Positions 34,259 to 46,513 of a DNA stretch of 64,000 bases are shown in pieces. The DNA is from Azadirachta indica (Eukaryota; Streptophyta; Magnoliopsida; Sapindales; Meliaceae). The notes below the pieces were generated by a model, which had not been told where the DNA came from, ran no database searches, and saw only the letters and a list, made by a program, of their open reading frames with translations. The position numbers were made by a program, and so were the translations under genes. The stretch is from positions 7,864,913-7,928,912 of the forward strand of contig CM040450.1 in NCBI GenBank assembly GCA_022749755.1, in the 5' to 3' direction. The first letter of the stretch is position 1. Each line of letters opens with the position of its first letter.

Positions 34259-34873
34259 AGATTAAAGCTTCTACAGAATTCAACTTCTCAAATTTGTATA
34301 AGACCATATTCGAACGATGTCTCAAGGCTAAGCAAGCATGTTCAAGTTCTTTTAATTGCAGTTCGAATCAGATCGTCATCATGATGCAAGTTTCGGATTC
34401 CATGTGCCAGTTTGGGCTAAGTTGCTGTTCAAGCCCATCATCTATTTTAGTCTTATTTATAAACATATATTTATAATTTGTTATGTGTTTGGGCTGTTAA
34501 TGGTAATTATTAAGCCCAAATTCAGTTTATTTTATTTAAAGTTAGAATAAGTTTAATTTTGTGGCCAAACACTCCAATTAGGGTTACTTATTTCCTATAC
34601 CATTATATATTCAGCCACATGCTCCCATGGAGGCAGCAATTACTTTTCTTGAATGAAATTAAATTGAGAGTATTTTCTCTTATTTTGATTCTTGGTTGAA
34701 TTAAGGTTCTTACAATCAAAGCTAATTACTTTGAGGGTATTTATTCTAAGGTTCTATTTCACAAGTTGAAATTGGGTTACAGACTTGGGTGAATCTGATT
34801 TAACTTTCCAAGAAGTTGCTTCCATGCGTAAAGATATTGGGTCTCAAGTTTAATATACTCGGGGTTCGTATCA
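34024..34873 (+). repeat. CRM-A 3' LTR
   Basis: 850 bp, the same ends as the 5' LTR, followed by the AGAAG duplication. The first 235 bp are coding in this position. The TATA box is at about 34604-34610. The antisense frames over this region are shadows. Confidence 0.94.
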
Positions 34874-34878
34874 AGAAG

Positions 34879-37390
34879 ATAGCTAAAACTATGCTAGACT
34901 TAGAAGCAAGTATTAATCTAATGCCATACTACATATACTTGCAACTAGGTTTAGGGAAGCTTAAGTCTACAACTATGACCCTTCAACTTGCGGATAGGTG
35001 AGTTAAATATCCAAAGGGAATAATTGAGGATTTGTTGGTGCAAGTAGACAAGCTTATTGTACTAGTGGACTTTGTGGTTTTGGAGATGGAAGGAACACCC
35101 TCAAAGGACAAAAAGCATATAATTCTTCTTGATAGACTATTCATGGCAACAACTAAGACAATTATTGATGTCCAAAATGGGAGGTTATTGATGACGGTCT
35201 GGAAAGATTCTGTCCAATTTAAAGTGTTTGATTCTTTATCAATTCCTTCTATTTTTACTAAAGATGAGTGCTCTTTTATAGCACTTATTTGCAGGAAGAA
35301 ATGGAGAACACTTGTTGGTGAGAGAGTAGAAAAAATACTTGAAGAAGAGACTAAGGGATAACATGAGATGCTAGATAAAGCCAAACCAATTTCAAAAAAA
35401 CCTAGCAAACCCTTAGAGCTATCAAAATCTTTACCAAGGACAGAAATCACTCCACCTAAAATTGAGCTTAAAGAATTGTCTAAACATCTTAAATATATAT
35501 TTTTGGGAGAGGAGGATACATACCCTCTAATCATTTCATCTACTTTTACCCAAACCCAAGAAGAGAGAGTTGAAAGAGAGCTTTGCCGACTTAGGAAAGC
35601 TATAGGATGGAGTATAAGTGACATTAAAGGCATTAATCCTGCAATGTGCATGCATAAAATTATTTTAGAGGATAATGCCAAACTTGTGAGAGAAGCCCAA
35701 AGGAGATTAAATCCTAATTTACAAGAGGTAGTCAAGAAAGAGGTTTTAAAACTCTTAGATGCAGGATTCATTTACCCAATTTTGGATAGTAAATGGGTTA
35801 GTCCGGTTCATATTATGCCAAAAAAAATCAGGCATTACAGTGGTGAGGAATGAAAATAATGAGTTGGTACCTATTAGGACGACTACCGGGTAGAGAATGT
35901 GCATTGATTATAGAAAGTTGAATTCAGCTACAAAGAAAGATCATTTTCCACTTCCATTTATTGATATGATGTTGGAAAGATTGGCAGGGCATACTTTTTA
36001 TTGTTTTCTTGATGGTCTTTCAGGTTATTATCAAGTGCCAATTGCACCGGAGGATCAAGAGAAGATAACATTCACTTGCTCATTTAGAACTTTTGCCTTT
36101 AAAAGGATGCCATTCGTTTATGCAACGCTCCTGCAACATTCCAAAGATGTATAATGTCAATTTTTTCAGATATAGTGGAGAAATTCATTGAGGTATTTAT
36201 GAATGATTTTTCAGTTTTTGGAACTTCATTTGATGACTGTCTTTATAACTTGACTTTGGTTCTTGAGAGATGCATTGAGTGTAATTTGACACTTAGTTGG
36301 GAAAAAAGTCATTTTATGGTGCAACAAGGCATTGTGTTAGGGCATGTTATTTCTAGTAGAGACATTAAAGTTGATAAGGCGAAAATTGATTTGATTGTTA
36401 AATTACCACCACCTACTTCAGTTAAGGAAGTTAGGAGTTTCTTAAGACATGCAGGCTTTTATAGACAATTTATTAAAGATTTCTCTAAAATAAGTCGTCA
36501 ATTATGTAATTTGTTGTTTAAAGATGTTCCTTTTGATTTTAATGATGATTGCCTTGCTGCCTTTAATTCGTTGAAAGAAAATTTAACATCAGCCCCTATT
36601 ATCATGGCACCTAATTAGTTGTTACCTTTCGAGATTATGTGTGATGCATCCGATTATGTTATAGGGGCTGTTTTGGGGCAGAGAGTAGAGAAGCGTTTGT
36701 ATGTTATTTATTATGCTAGTAGAACACTCAATGATGCTCAACTAAATTATTCCACCACTGAAAAAGAGTTTTTGGTTGTTGTATTTGCATTAGACAAATT
36801 TAGGTCATACTTGGTGGGATCTAAAATTATTATGCATTCGGATCATGCGGCATAGAAATATTTATTAACAAAACCAAATGTGAAGCCAAGACTGATTCGG
36901 TGGGTGTTGTTTTTGCAAGAATTTGATCTAGAAATAAGGTAGTGAGAATGTTATTCCTGATCATCTTTCTAGGTTACTTTCAGATTTTGACACATATGAA
37001 CACAAAGAAAAACAACCGATTGTTGAAATTTTTCCTCATGAACACTTGTTTTCTTTAGGTCATGAACCATAGTATGCTGATATTGTCTATTATCTTACTT
37101 GTGATGTGTTGCGGCCTAACCTCACTTTTTAGGAAAAGAAGAGATTTTTATTTTTTTGCAAACATTATTTTGGGATGAGCCATATTTGTTCAAACTTTGT
37201 CAAGATCAAATCATTCGTCGATGTGTGCCCAAAGATGAACATGAGAGTGTTCTAACTTTTTACCATGAGCTATATTGCAGAGGTCATTTCGATGATAAGA
37301 AAACAGCACTCAAGATATTGCAATCTGGTTTTTATTGGCCAACTCTCTTCAAAGATGCTCATAAATTTTGTTTGTGTTGTGATAAATGTT
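34879..37390 (+). pseudogene. ATH-C protease, RT, RNase H, start of integrase
   Basis: Continuation of the gag at 25885-27760. Protease region: MLDLEASINLMPYYIY (normally DLGAS-type, so the active-site Gly is now Glu) and VDFVVLEMEGTPSKDKKH. RT spans 35368-36618: CIDYRKLNSATKKDHFPLPF, then VFMNDFSVFG, where the second motif aspartate is Asn. RNase H is at 36619-36855 (CDASDYVIGAVLGQR). The integrase zinc region is at 37156-37392 (HGHFDDKKTALKI-type and CLCCDKC). Several stops are present. The copy ends at 37390 where reversed CRM-B sequence begins, so most of integrase and the 3' LTR are lost. Confidence 0.87.
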
Positions 37391-38403
37391 AAAGGAGCAG
37401 TAACATTACCTTATTTTTGCGGCAAAACTTGTTTAGCATTCTTAGAAGCTTTGAAATTAGTCTTTATTAATGGAAATTCCTGCCATTTAGGAGTTGATCT
37501 CCATGATTTTGTAGCAGTCATGCTTGCTCCTCTCCTAACCATGCTTGTTCGCTTCAATTGTTGCTCAAATTTGATGGCTTGGTGTACCATATCTGTCAAC
37601 TCTATATAATGTTGCATTTCCACCACGTCTGCGATCTCACGATTTAAATCATGTAAGAATCTATCCATGGTAGCTTCTCTATCCTCCTCTACATTTGCTC
37701 GGATCATAGCAACCTCCATCTCTTTGTAGTATTCATCTACGCTTTTAGATCTTTGAGTTAGACGCTGTAATTTGTTGAATAACTCTTGATGGTAGTAGCT
37801 TGGAATGAAATGTCTTCTCATTATTGTCTTCATCTCGTCCCACGTTTCAACAAGATGTTCTTGATTTCTTTTCCTATCCTTTAACAATTGATCACACCAA
37901 ATAATAGCATAATCAGTAAATTCAATGGCCGCAAGTTTTACCTTTTTGATTTCGGAGTAGTTGTGACAATAAAAAACTATCTCTATTTTCTTCTTCCACT
38001 CTATATAAGCTTCGAGATCGTTTCTACCTTGGAACGGTAGAATTTTTACCTTAATACTTCCTAAATTATCATCCAACTTAGGTCTACCCAACCTAGCTTC
38101 TCTATTCCCATAACCATGCAAATTCCTGCCCTGGTTCATTGGTGATTCATCTAACTCCTCATCATTCTCAACATTACCCCATTGTACCCTTGGTTGCACT
38201 TACCTAAGTGGTTGTCTAATGGAAGAGCTTTGATGTTGCCCTCTTGATGTCTCTTCTTACAACCTATCCATTCTTTTATGGATTGGTTGTAACTCAGCCC
38301 TCATCATTCATCTCATCTCCCCCAATAACGCCTGCAATTGTAGGTTCGGGGTGGTTGGTTGTTGTACCCCCGCGATTGAATTTTCTTTTTGATTGTGACA
38401 CAT
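37391..38403 (-). pseudogene. CRM-B gag, reversed, truncated
   Basis: Gag starts at 38403 (MCHNQKENSIAGVQQ) and reads leftward through a proline/glutamine-rich N-terminus with a few stops. A long clean frame follows at 38199-37411 ([65 protein letters not shown]). It is cut just before the zinc knuckle, at the junction with ATH-C integrase at 37390/37391. The frame is one of the best preserved CRM-B gags in the window. Confidence 0.88.
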
Positions 38404-38939
38404 ATTTAAAATTTGTAAAATAAAGTTAAAAATCTCACAGGCACTCCTTCACGTATTTTCACTCAATCTCGTGTTTGAGCACTCAAATGGTCTCGCACTC
38501 GCACACTCTTAATCAAAATTTCAGTGGCAATTTTAAGATGAGAAGCAACTAAAACAAATCACAAGATTCAATAAGCAATTCTTAAGAAATTGATGCAAGC
38601 AATGAAAATATTGAATCAAGAATAAAGAATATTAGGCCAATATTACAAGAAATTATGAATATAATAGATAACAACATTCTCTTTTTTTTGCTTTGTTTCC
38701 CTTTTTCCCTTTTTTTTTTAGGAAGTAGAAATGAAAATATGAACTCAAAATAAATTTAAGGAAGTAAAACATAAAATTCGAATTTGGACCAATTAAGGAG
38801 GAATTTGGCCACAATATATATTTTTTTTGTATTTTTTTTTCCGAATTGTAATTTAAAAAGTAAAGGAACAATAAAGAGGTAGAGGATAATGGTAGAGGAT
38901 AACTTAAACTTGCCTTGAAACCAAAGCTCTGATACCAAA
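38404..38939 (-). other. CRM-B leader and primer site, reversed
   Basis: Non-coding leader between gag and LTR with several long A/T runs (38679-38725, 38820-38845). The primer site, read on the minus strand as TGGTATCAGAGC, is at about 38926-38937 (GCTCTGATACCA on the plus strand), adjacent to the LTR. The 128-codon frame crossing into the LTR has no known motif. Confidence 0.75.
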
Positions 38940-39747
38940 TGATACGAACCTCGCCAATAGTGTAACAAAACCCAACACCGATTGTAGTAAAGAACCCCAA
39001 GATTTTCTCAAAATACAAGTTTATTGAGCCTTGACTCAATACTGTCTAGATAAGAACCAAGACTGTGATTTACTCAAACGCCGCACCAAGACCCTTAAGA
39101 AAACACTTAAAAATGTAGATGATAATAAGTTTGGTTGTTTTGAACGCCACAAGAATTAAACTTGAAGAGTTCAAGAACAAGAACTTATAAGAAGTAACTT
39201 AACACTCAAATTGCTTGTTTCATTTCAAGAAATGAAAGTCTTTTTATAGGTAAATACAAAGGGGAAATGTCAAAAGTTAGGTTATCAATCTTACCTAACA
39301 ATTTGACAAAATAAATTCAAACTTTATGACTTTTAAAACCTATAAATTTCAAACATGGAAACGTAAGCAATGACGTCATATATATATGACGTAAGAAATG
39401 ACGTCAAATGTGTATGATGTAAGTGATTACATCATTTTAAGATTCTCAAAATTACATAAATGGATTATAATTTTTAAACATTTTCATATTAGTTTTCTTG
39501 GACTCCGGTTGCTTAAATGATGTTCACTGAGTCTAATTTTTCAAGACGTGCATCTTGAATTGTATTTGAATCACACATTTTTTTAATTAGTCCATTTAAG
39601 ACACTTTTCAATGTCTTGGCTCTAACTCTTGTAATCGGTCCACTCGGCACGCTTAGCGAATCATATAGATGTTATAATTGAGTATCTCCAACCTTATGTC
39701 TGAGGTTCTCCTCTTGTTTACATGGTTGCATAACTTCGTTTGCATCA
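38940..39747 (-). mobile_element. CRM-B 5' LTR, reversed, in CRM-A gag
   Basis: An 808-bp LTR from TGATACGAACCTC to TTTGCATCA. The right flank is CRM-A gag (TGAAGCAAGTCTTC), which gives a single-sided target site TGAAG; the other side of the insertion is lost. It contains the bZIP-like cluster TGACGTCA (39371-39378), GACGTAAG and TGACGTCA (39399-39406), and the tail with GPITRVRAKT-type coding near 39620-39650. Confidence 0.88.
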
Positions 39748-40531
39748 TGAAGCAAGTCTTCTTGCTCCATATATGGTTGCAATTCAACCACATTAAAAAT
39801 CTCCTTGTTCAAACCATTGAGGAATCTTGCCATTGTAGCTTCATTATCTTCCTCTACATTTATTCTTATCAATGCTACCTCCATCTCCTTATAGTATTCC
39901 TCAATACTCTTTGACCCTTGAGTGAGATTTGAAGTCAATTATACAATTCTTTATAGTAGTAGGTTGGTATAAATCTCTTGCTCATGATGGATTTCAGATC
40001 TCTCTACTCTTCAGTGGGCCTTTCCCTATTTCTCCTTCGCTTTTGCTTAGTATCATCCCACCAAGTTATAGCATAAGCTTCGAAAACAGCAAGGGCAAGC
40101 TTCAACTTCTTGGATTCAATGTAGTTATTACAATCAAACGCTAATTTAATCTTTGTTTCCCAATCCAAGTATGCCTCAGGATCCATTCTTCCATAAAATG
40201 ATGAAATTTTTAGTTTGACCCCACTATTGTTATTATTGTTGCCGTTTCTTGCCCGCGGTCTCACCTCTTCTTCCTCTCCATTATCATCAAGCGATTCACC
40301 GTTATTAAAGCCATAATCTAATTGAGCTCTTCTTGGCACTCGCCTAGCTTACATGGTTGGATTAGGAGCATTAGGTAGCTGCCCCCTTTTGGCTGAAACC
40401 TCCAACCTCTCCATTCTATCAACCAACTCTCCATATTTTCTATCTATGGCTTGCAACAACTCAGTTAAGGCTTGAAATCGATCTATCTCACCTTGTGAAT
40501 TTCTTGCTTGTCCACTCATCCTGTAAGACAA
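39748..40531 (-). pseudogene. CRM-A gag N-terminal part, reversed
   Basis: Gag start MSGQARNSQGEIDRF at 40531, read leftward through PRRAQLDYGFNNGES, VRPRARNGNNNNNSG, KISSFYGRMDPEAYLDW and the [18 protein letters not shown] segment. It ends at about 39750, where the CRM-B LTR was inserted. The only early lesion seen is a stop after ANPTM near 40349; there is also a frameshift near 39935. The remaining pol and 3' LTR of this copy are absent. Confidence 0.86.
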
Positions 40532-41540
40532 GGTTAGGAAAGTAAAAGAATAATTTTCTCACTTCACTCCCTCACGTGTTTCACTCAAGTAATGTTGTCA
40601 TTCAAGTTCACTCGTGTTTCGCACTTAATTTATGACTTTTCTTTAGATGAGCTCATACTAAACTTTTTTCTACTCTAATTCTCTTATTAAGAGTAGTTGC
40701 AAAAATTAAAATTTATACAAACTTACTAAATACAATGAAAAGTAAAATAAAATCAAGGTAAATTAAAATTAAAGAGAACCTAAATACTTATAACAGAATA
40801 AAAAATGAAATTAGAAAAAACTATAACCTGGAAATTGGAAATTCAGAAGCAAAAAAAAGTAATTACCCCAAACCAATTTAGATAGGCAACAAATTAGGAA
40901 GGCACAAAGATTAGGAAATAGATTTTAGAAATGATAAAGGAAATATTAAGAGGACAAAAAAAAATTAGTATAGGAATAGGAAAGTCAACCAAAAATTATG
41001 CAAAGATTAGGAAGCAAATCCTAACTTGTTTTGGAATGTAAGCTTGATTTGGTCAAATTCCTTGAAACAATCTGATTTTTCTTTTTATTCTCCTTATTTT
41101 CGTTCAACACCTGCCCTTTCTTTTTTTTTTTTTGTCCTTTCTAAACTAAAAATTAGATTGTACTATATGCTTACCCCACACAGTATTAATTGCCAAATTT
41201 TATTTTTCTTCCTTCTTTTTCTTCTCTAAGCCGAATGCTTTGCTTTTCTTTCTTTTTTTTTTTTTGCACCTCCAAACATGTAAGAGTGACCAAACAAAAA
41301 AATAAATAGAAAGAAACACAAAAGAAACGAATAGACAAAGACTAAATCAATCAAATTGGAGGTTGATACAACCCAAACTTGACTTATTATGAATTAAAAG
41401 GAAACATTCTTTTTGATATAATAGACACAAAATGAAAACAAATGGAATTAAAACAAACATACTCAGAAACTAAAGAAACAAAATAGACAAATTTAAGAAA
41501 TGATAAAACCTGATTTAAAGCCGTAGCTTTGATACCAAAC
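40532..41540 (-). other. CRM-A leader, reversed, non-coding
   Basis: The equivalent of 28611-29436 in the full element, somewhat longer, with poly-T and poly-A runs (41110-41135, 41250-41265). The primer site on the minus strand reads TGGTATCAAAGC (41526-41537), one change from the intact site. No conserved open frame. Confidence 0.75.
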
Positions 41541-42378
41541 TTATACGAACTCTGAGTATATTAAACTTGAAACCTAATATCTTTACGCATGAAAACAACT
41601 CCTTGGAAAGTTAAATCAGATTTACCCAAGTCCGTGACACAATTTCATCTTTTGAAATAGAACCTTCGAATAAATACCCTCAAAGTAATTAGCTTTAATT
41701 ATAAGAACCTTGATTCAAGCAAGAATCAAAACAAGAGAAATACTCTCAATTTTATTTCATTCAAAGAATAATGATGTTTTCATGAGAGCATGTGGCTAAA
41801 TATATAAGGGTATAAGAAATAAGTAACCCTAAATGGAGTGTTTGGCCACAACTAAACTTATTCTAACTTAAATTAAAACAAATTGAATTTGGGCTTAATA
41901 ATTAACATTAACAGCTCAAACACACAACAAATTAAATAACATATATTTATGAATAAAACTAAGATAGATAATGGGCTTGAGCAGCAACTTAGCCTACAAG
42001 ACGCATGGAATCTGAAACTTTTATCATGACAAAGATCTAATTCGAATTACAAATAAAAGACTTGAACATACTTGCCTAGCCTTGAGACATCATTCGAATA
42101 TGGCTTTTAATTTAAGAATTCAAATTTCATAGAAGCTTTAATTTTCAAGTTTTGTCTTCTTGTACTTGTGTCAGTGTCACCAAACTCTGATTATTATATT
42201 GAAGTCCAAACTTGATATTTGACTCTTTCTTGCACTCCTAAATTATTGCAAGATCATCCCACAAGCCTTGAATCATCCCATTTTATGTATCCTTGAATTT
42301 CTTCATTCTTGCTCTTATAAAGGACCACTAGGTAGCCAAATAGAATCATTCCTCTTTAGTGCATCCGTATTTGTATCA
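41541..42378 (-). mobile_element. CRM-A 5' LTR, reversed
   Basis: An 838-bp LTR, TTATACGAACTC to TTTGTATCA (terminal TGATACG mutated to TTATACG). The right flank is CTTCT followed by CRM-B gag sequence, so the element was inserted in a reversed CRM-B. On the minus strand CTTCT is AGAAG, the same pentamer duplicated at two other CRM-A insertions. Confidence 0.87.
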
Positions 42379-42482
42379 CTTCTCCTGGCCATATTTCTTC
42401 GCTTCAATTGTTGCTCAACTTTGATGGCTTGGTGTATCATATCTGTCAACTCTACATAATGTTACATCTCCACCATGTCTGC
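42379..42482 (-). pseudogene. Short CRM-B gag remnant
   Basis: About 100 bp of reversed CRM-B gag ([14 protein letters not shown] region, [14 protein letters not shown] on the minus strand) between a CRM-A LTR on the left and a CRM-B LTR on the right. It is the left-hand part of the CRM-B copy into which both were inserted. Confidence 0.75.
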
Positions 42483-43274
42483 TGATACAAATCTCGCCAA
42501 TATCGTGATGAAACCCAACATTGAATGTAGTAAAGAACTTCAAGATTTTCCCAAAACGCAAGTTTATAGAGTCTTAACCCGATACCTATTTAGATAAGAA
42601 CCAAGACTATAATTTACTCAAACGCTACACCAAGAATCCTTAAGAAAATACTTAAAAATTTAGATGATAAGTTTAGTTGTTTTGAACGCCATAACAAATT
42701 AAACTTAAAGAACTCAAGAACAAAAACTTATAAGAAATAATTTAACGCTAAAAATTGCTTGTCCCATTTCAAGAAATGAAAGCCCTTTTATAGGCAAATA
42801 TAAAGGAAAATGTCAAAAGTTAGGTTATCAATCTTACCTAACAATTTGACAAAATAAATTTAAACTTTATGATTTTTAAAACCTATAAATTTCAAACATG
42901 AAAACGTAAACAATAACGTCATATATATAGGACGTAAGTAATGATATAAGTGATTACATCATTTTAAGATTCTTAAAATTACATAAATGGACTATAATTT
43001 TTGAATAGTTTCATATTAATTTTCTTGAACTCCGATCGCTTGAATGATGTTCACTGAGCCTAATTTTTCAATACGTGTATCTTAAATTATATTTGAATCA
43101 CACATCTTTTTAATTAGTTCATTTAAGGCATTTTCTAATGTCTTGACTCTAACTCTTGTAATCGATCCACTTGGCACGCTTAGCGAATCATATAGATGTT
43201 GTAATTGAGTGTCTCCAACCTTATGTCTGAAGTTCTCCTCTTATTTACGTGGTTGCATAACTTCATTTACATCA
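42483..43274 (-). repeat. CRM-B 3' LTR, reversed
   Basis: 792 bp from TGATACAAATCTC to TTTACATCA, with a polypurine tract directly to the right. The GATGTAAGTGATTACATC region is present near 42943-42961, but part of the TGACGT cluster is eroded. Confidence 0.87.
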
Positions 43275-43349
43275 TTCTCCCCCTCTTGAAAAGAATTTGT
43301 CGTCAAATCGCTACCTACATCAAAAGGAAATAAGTCAGAAACATTAAAG

Positions 43350-44494
43350 GTCTAACTATGCTACTAAGATCTCGAACAAAGTGCTGATAAAAATTGGCAA
43401 ATCCATGAAAGTTTCTTACTTGATTCGTTGAAGTAGGCGTTGGCCATTCTTGAATTGCCTTCACCTTCTCCTCATCGACCTCAATCCCTTTAGCACTTAC
43501 AACAAAACTAAGAAACACAAGCTTATCCGTGTAGAATGTATATTTCTTAAAATTAGCAAATAGCCTTTCTTTCCTTAAAACCTCTAAAACAAGTTTTAAA
43601 TGTTCAACATGATGATTCAAGTTTTTGCTATAAATCAAGATATCGTCAAAATAGACTACTACGAATTTTGCCAATGAAAGCATGCAAAACATGGTTCATA
43701 AGTTTCATGAAAGTATTAGGTGCATTAGTTAACCCAAAAGGCATAACTAACCATTCATACAAACCATATTTTGTTTTAAATACAATTTTCTACTCATCTC
43801 CTTCTTTCATCCTAATTTGATGGTATCCACTTTTAAGATCAATTTTAGAAAACACACAAAATCCATGCAATTCATCTAACATATCATCTAATCGAGGAAT
43901 GAGATGTTGATACTTTACCATAATATTGTTGACAGCTCGGCAATCAACACACATCCTCCATGTCCCATCTTTCTTAGGCACTAGTAGCACCGGAACCGCA
44001 CAAGGACTCATGCTTTCTCTAACATACCCTTTCTTCATCAGCTCATTAACTTTTTGTTGAAGTTCCTTTGTCTCCTTGGGATTACTTATATAAGCTGGTC
44101 GGTTCGGAATTGTTGCACCGGGTAGAAAATCAATTTGATGTTCAATTCCTTGAATTGGAGATAAACCAGGGGGCACCTCTTCAAAAAAGACATCTTCGAA
44201 TTCCTGCAAAAAAAACATAACATTGCTCGGCAAGGATCCGACAAAATCGTCAATACACAAAAAGGCCTCCTTGTACATAAGTACTAGAAGGGACTGTTGT
44301 GAAAATACAGTTCTCTTGATCTCATTTTTTTTTGCAATAAAATTATATTTTTCCTCTCTCTCACACATTAACGTTGCAACTCTCTCATTTTTCCTCTCAC
44401 TCTTTTTCACATTTTTGCCTTTCTCGTTTTCTTTTTTCTTTTCACTCACTTTTTGCATCTTTAATTGGTCTTTGAGAACTTGTTTTGGAGTCAA
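43350..44494 (-). pseudogene. CRM-B linker and RT, reversed
   Basis: From 44494 leftward: a lysine/glutamate-rich linker (QKVSEKKKENEKGKNVKKS), then RT ([59 protein letters not shown]). After a stop near 43790 it continues to [14 protein letters not shown], with the active site intact, and the thumb to about 43360. RNase H and integrase do not follow. Apart from the stop and a frameshift near 43690, this is a fairly well kept RT. Confidence 0.88.
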
Positions 44495-46020
44495 TGGTAC
44501 AAGTGATATAGATTACCTTTTGGTAGTAAAAGAGTATCTATTGGTGAAACAGTCATGTGTGACTCGTCGATTGTATTGCCATGGTCTACCCAATAGGATG
44601 TGACAAGCGTGCATAATAATCACGTCACAAAGGACCTCATCCTTATACTTGCCAGTAGAAAATGCCACCAACACTTGTTTTGTTATTTTGATATCTCCAC
44701 AATTGTTTAGCCATTGAAGCCAGTACGGTCGTGGATGTTTCATGGTAGGTAAAGACAATTTCTTCACTAATTCGGTGCTGGCCACGTTGGTACAACTTCC
44801 TCCATCAATTATAACGCTGCAAACTTTGTTGTTGACGAAATACCGAGTATGAAACAAGTTTTTCTGCTGATCATTTTCTGCCTTAACTTGTGCGTTAAGA
44901 GCTCGTCTTGCTACTAATAATTCTCTTTTTGCAGTATATTGCACTTCGTAGTTATCTTCAAGAGATGGCATGTCTTCTATTTCGTCTTCTTCTTCTCCTT
45001 CCGACTCAATCTCTCCTTAAACATTGATCACCATTATCCTTTTATTTGGACATTGGCTAGCTATATGACCACTGCCTTGACATTTAAAACACTTAATGTT
45101 ACGAGTTCTAATAACAGTGGATTCAATGTTACTTTGTTTTTGCGGCATAACTTGTTAGCATCCTTAGAAGCTTCGGAATTAGTCTTTATTAATGGAAATT
45201 CTTGCCGTTTAGGAGTTGATCTTCATGAGTTTGTAGCAGTCGTGCTTGATACTCTCCTAGCCTTGCTTCTTCGCTTCAATTGTTACTCAACTTTGATGGC
45301 TTGGTGTACCATATCTGTCAACTTTACATAATGTTGCATTTCCACCACGTCTGCGATCTCACAATTTAAACCATGTAAGAATCTAGCCATGGTAGCTTAT
45401 CTATCCTCCTCTACATTTGCTCGGATCATAGCAATCTCCATCTCTTTGTAGTATTCATCTACGCTTTTAAATCCTTGAGTTAGACGCTGCAATTCGTTGA
45501 ACAACTCCCGATGGTAGTAGCTTGGAATGAAACGTCTTCTTATTATTATCTTTATCTCATCCCACATTACAACAGGATGTTCTTAATTTCTTCTCCTATC
45601 ATTTAACAATTGATCACACCAAATAATAGCATAATCAGTAAATTCAATGGCCGCAAATTTTACATTTTTGATCTCAGAGTAGTTGTGACAATCGAAAACT
45701 ATCTCTATTTTCTTCTCCCACTCTAAATAAGCTTCAAGATCGTTTCTACCTTGAAACGGTGAAATTTTTACCTTAATACTTCCTAAATCATCATCCAACT
45801 TAGGTCTATCCAACCTAGTTGATATTACACCATTGTACCCTTGGTTGCACTTGCCTAGGTGATTGTCTAATGGAAGAGTTTTGATATTGCCCTCTTGATG
45901 TCTCTTCTTCCAACCTATCCATCCTCTCATGGATTGACTCTAACTCAGCCCTCATCATCTGTCTCATCTCCCCCCAATAATACCTGCAATTGTATGTTCA
46001 GGGCGATTTTAAAATCTGCA
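44495..46020 (-). pseudogene. CRM-B gag and protease, reversed
   Basis: Gag at 45930-45335 is read leftward (KVKISPFQGRNDLEAYLEW, EIVFDCHNYSEIK), with stops. A zinc knuckle near 45105-45040 reads CFKCQGSGHIASQCP. Protease at 44971-44513 has CSVIIDGGSCTNVAST, then HILLGRPWQYNRRVTHD. The DGGS active site is the same unusual form as in CRM-A. The gag N-terminus is deleted between about 46000 and the leader, so the start codon is missing. Confidence 0.85.
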
Positions 46021-46513
46021 AAATAAAGCTAGAAACCTCACAAGCACTCCCTCACGTGTTTTCACTCACTCTCGTGTTTGAGCACTCAAATGTTCTTACA
46101 CTCTTAATCAAAATTTCAGTGGCAATTTTAAAATGAGAAGCAACCAAAACAAATTACAAGATTCAATAAGTAACTCTTAAGAAATTGATGCAAGCAATGG
46201 CAATATTGGATCAAGAATAAGGAATATCAGGCCAATACTATAAGAAATTATGAATATAATAGATAACAATAATTCTCTTTTTTTTTTTTTTTTTTTTTTA
46301 GGAAGTAGAAATGAAAATATGAACTCAAAATAAATTGAAGGAAATAAAATACAAAATTGGAATTTGGACCAAATCAATGAGGAATTTGGCCACAATATAT
46401 ATATTTTTTTGTATTTCTTTTTTTTTTTCAGAATTCTAATTGAAGAAGTAAAGGAACAACAAAGATATAAAGGATAATTCAAACTTGCTTGGAATCAAAG
46501 CTCTGATACCAAA
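46021..46513 (-). other. CRM-B leader, reversed, non-coding
   Basis: Leader with a long T run at 46277-46299 and AT tracts; the primer site on the minus strand is TGGTATCAGAGC at about 46500-46511. A 101-codon frame is only low-complexity translation of the A/T runs. Confidence 0.75.

Larger units (their letters stand above)
27761..34873 (+). mobile_element. Near-intact CRM-A Ty3/gypsy retrotransposon
   Basis: A complete 7113-bp element: two 850-bp LTRs, a 12-bp primer site matching initiator-Met tRNA, a leader of about 800 bp, one gag-pol reading frame and a polypurine tract. It is flanked by a perfect AGAAG (27756-27760 and 34874-34878). Removing it rejoins the ATH-C sequence GACAAGAAG-ATAGCTAAA, which is present uninterrupted in the reversed ATH-C copy near 58070-58095. 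By eye the LTRs differ at about 14 sites (about 1.6%), so the insertion is the youngest datable event here. It probably cannot move by itself: one frameshift, two stops and a lost RNase H aspartate. CRM lineage is inferred from RT motifs and the LTR-overlapping tail. Confidence 0.93.

Noticed and set aside
27761..34873. Caulimovirus-like (pararetroviral) insertion
   Set aside because: The element has LTRs, a target duplication and integrase with D-D-35-E; no movement protein or coat-protein signature.
34983..35771. 262-codon antisense frame as a membrane protein gene
   Set aside because: Complementary to ATH-C protease and RT; a similar antisense frame appears at 57198-57716 opposite the other RT copy, so it is a shadow of coding composition.
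39361..39430. TGACGTCA-ATATATAT-TGACGT as a fold-back transposon end
   Set aside because: It lies in the middle of the LTR, is shared by all CRM-B copies and has no flanking duplication; a promoter cluster is the simpler reading.
41105..41265. Poly-T/poly-A tracts as LINE or SINE tails
   Set aside because: They lie within a CRM-A leader, are not preceded by pol III boxes or LINE coding, and have no target duplication.
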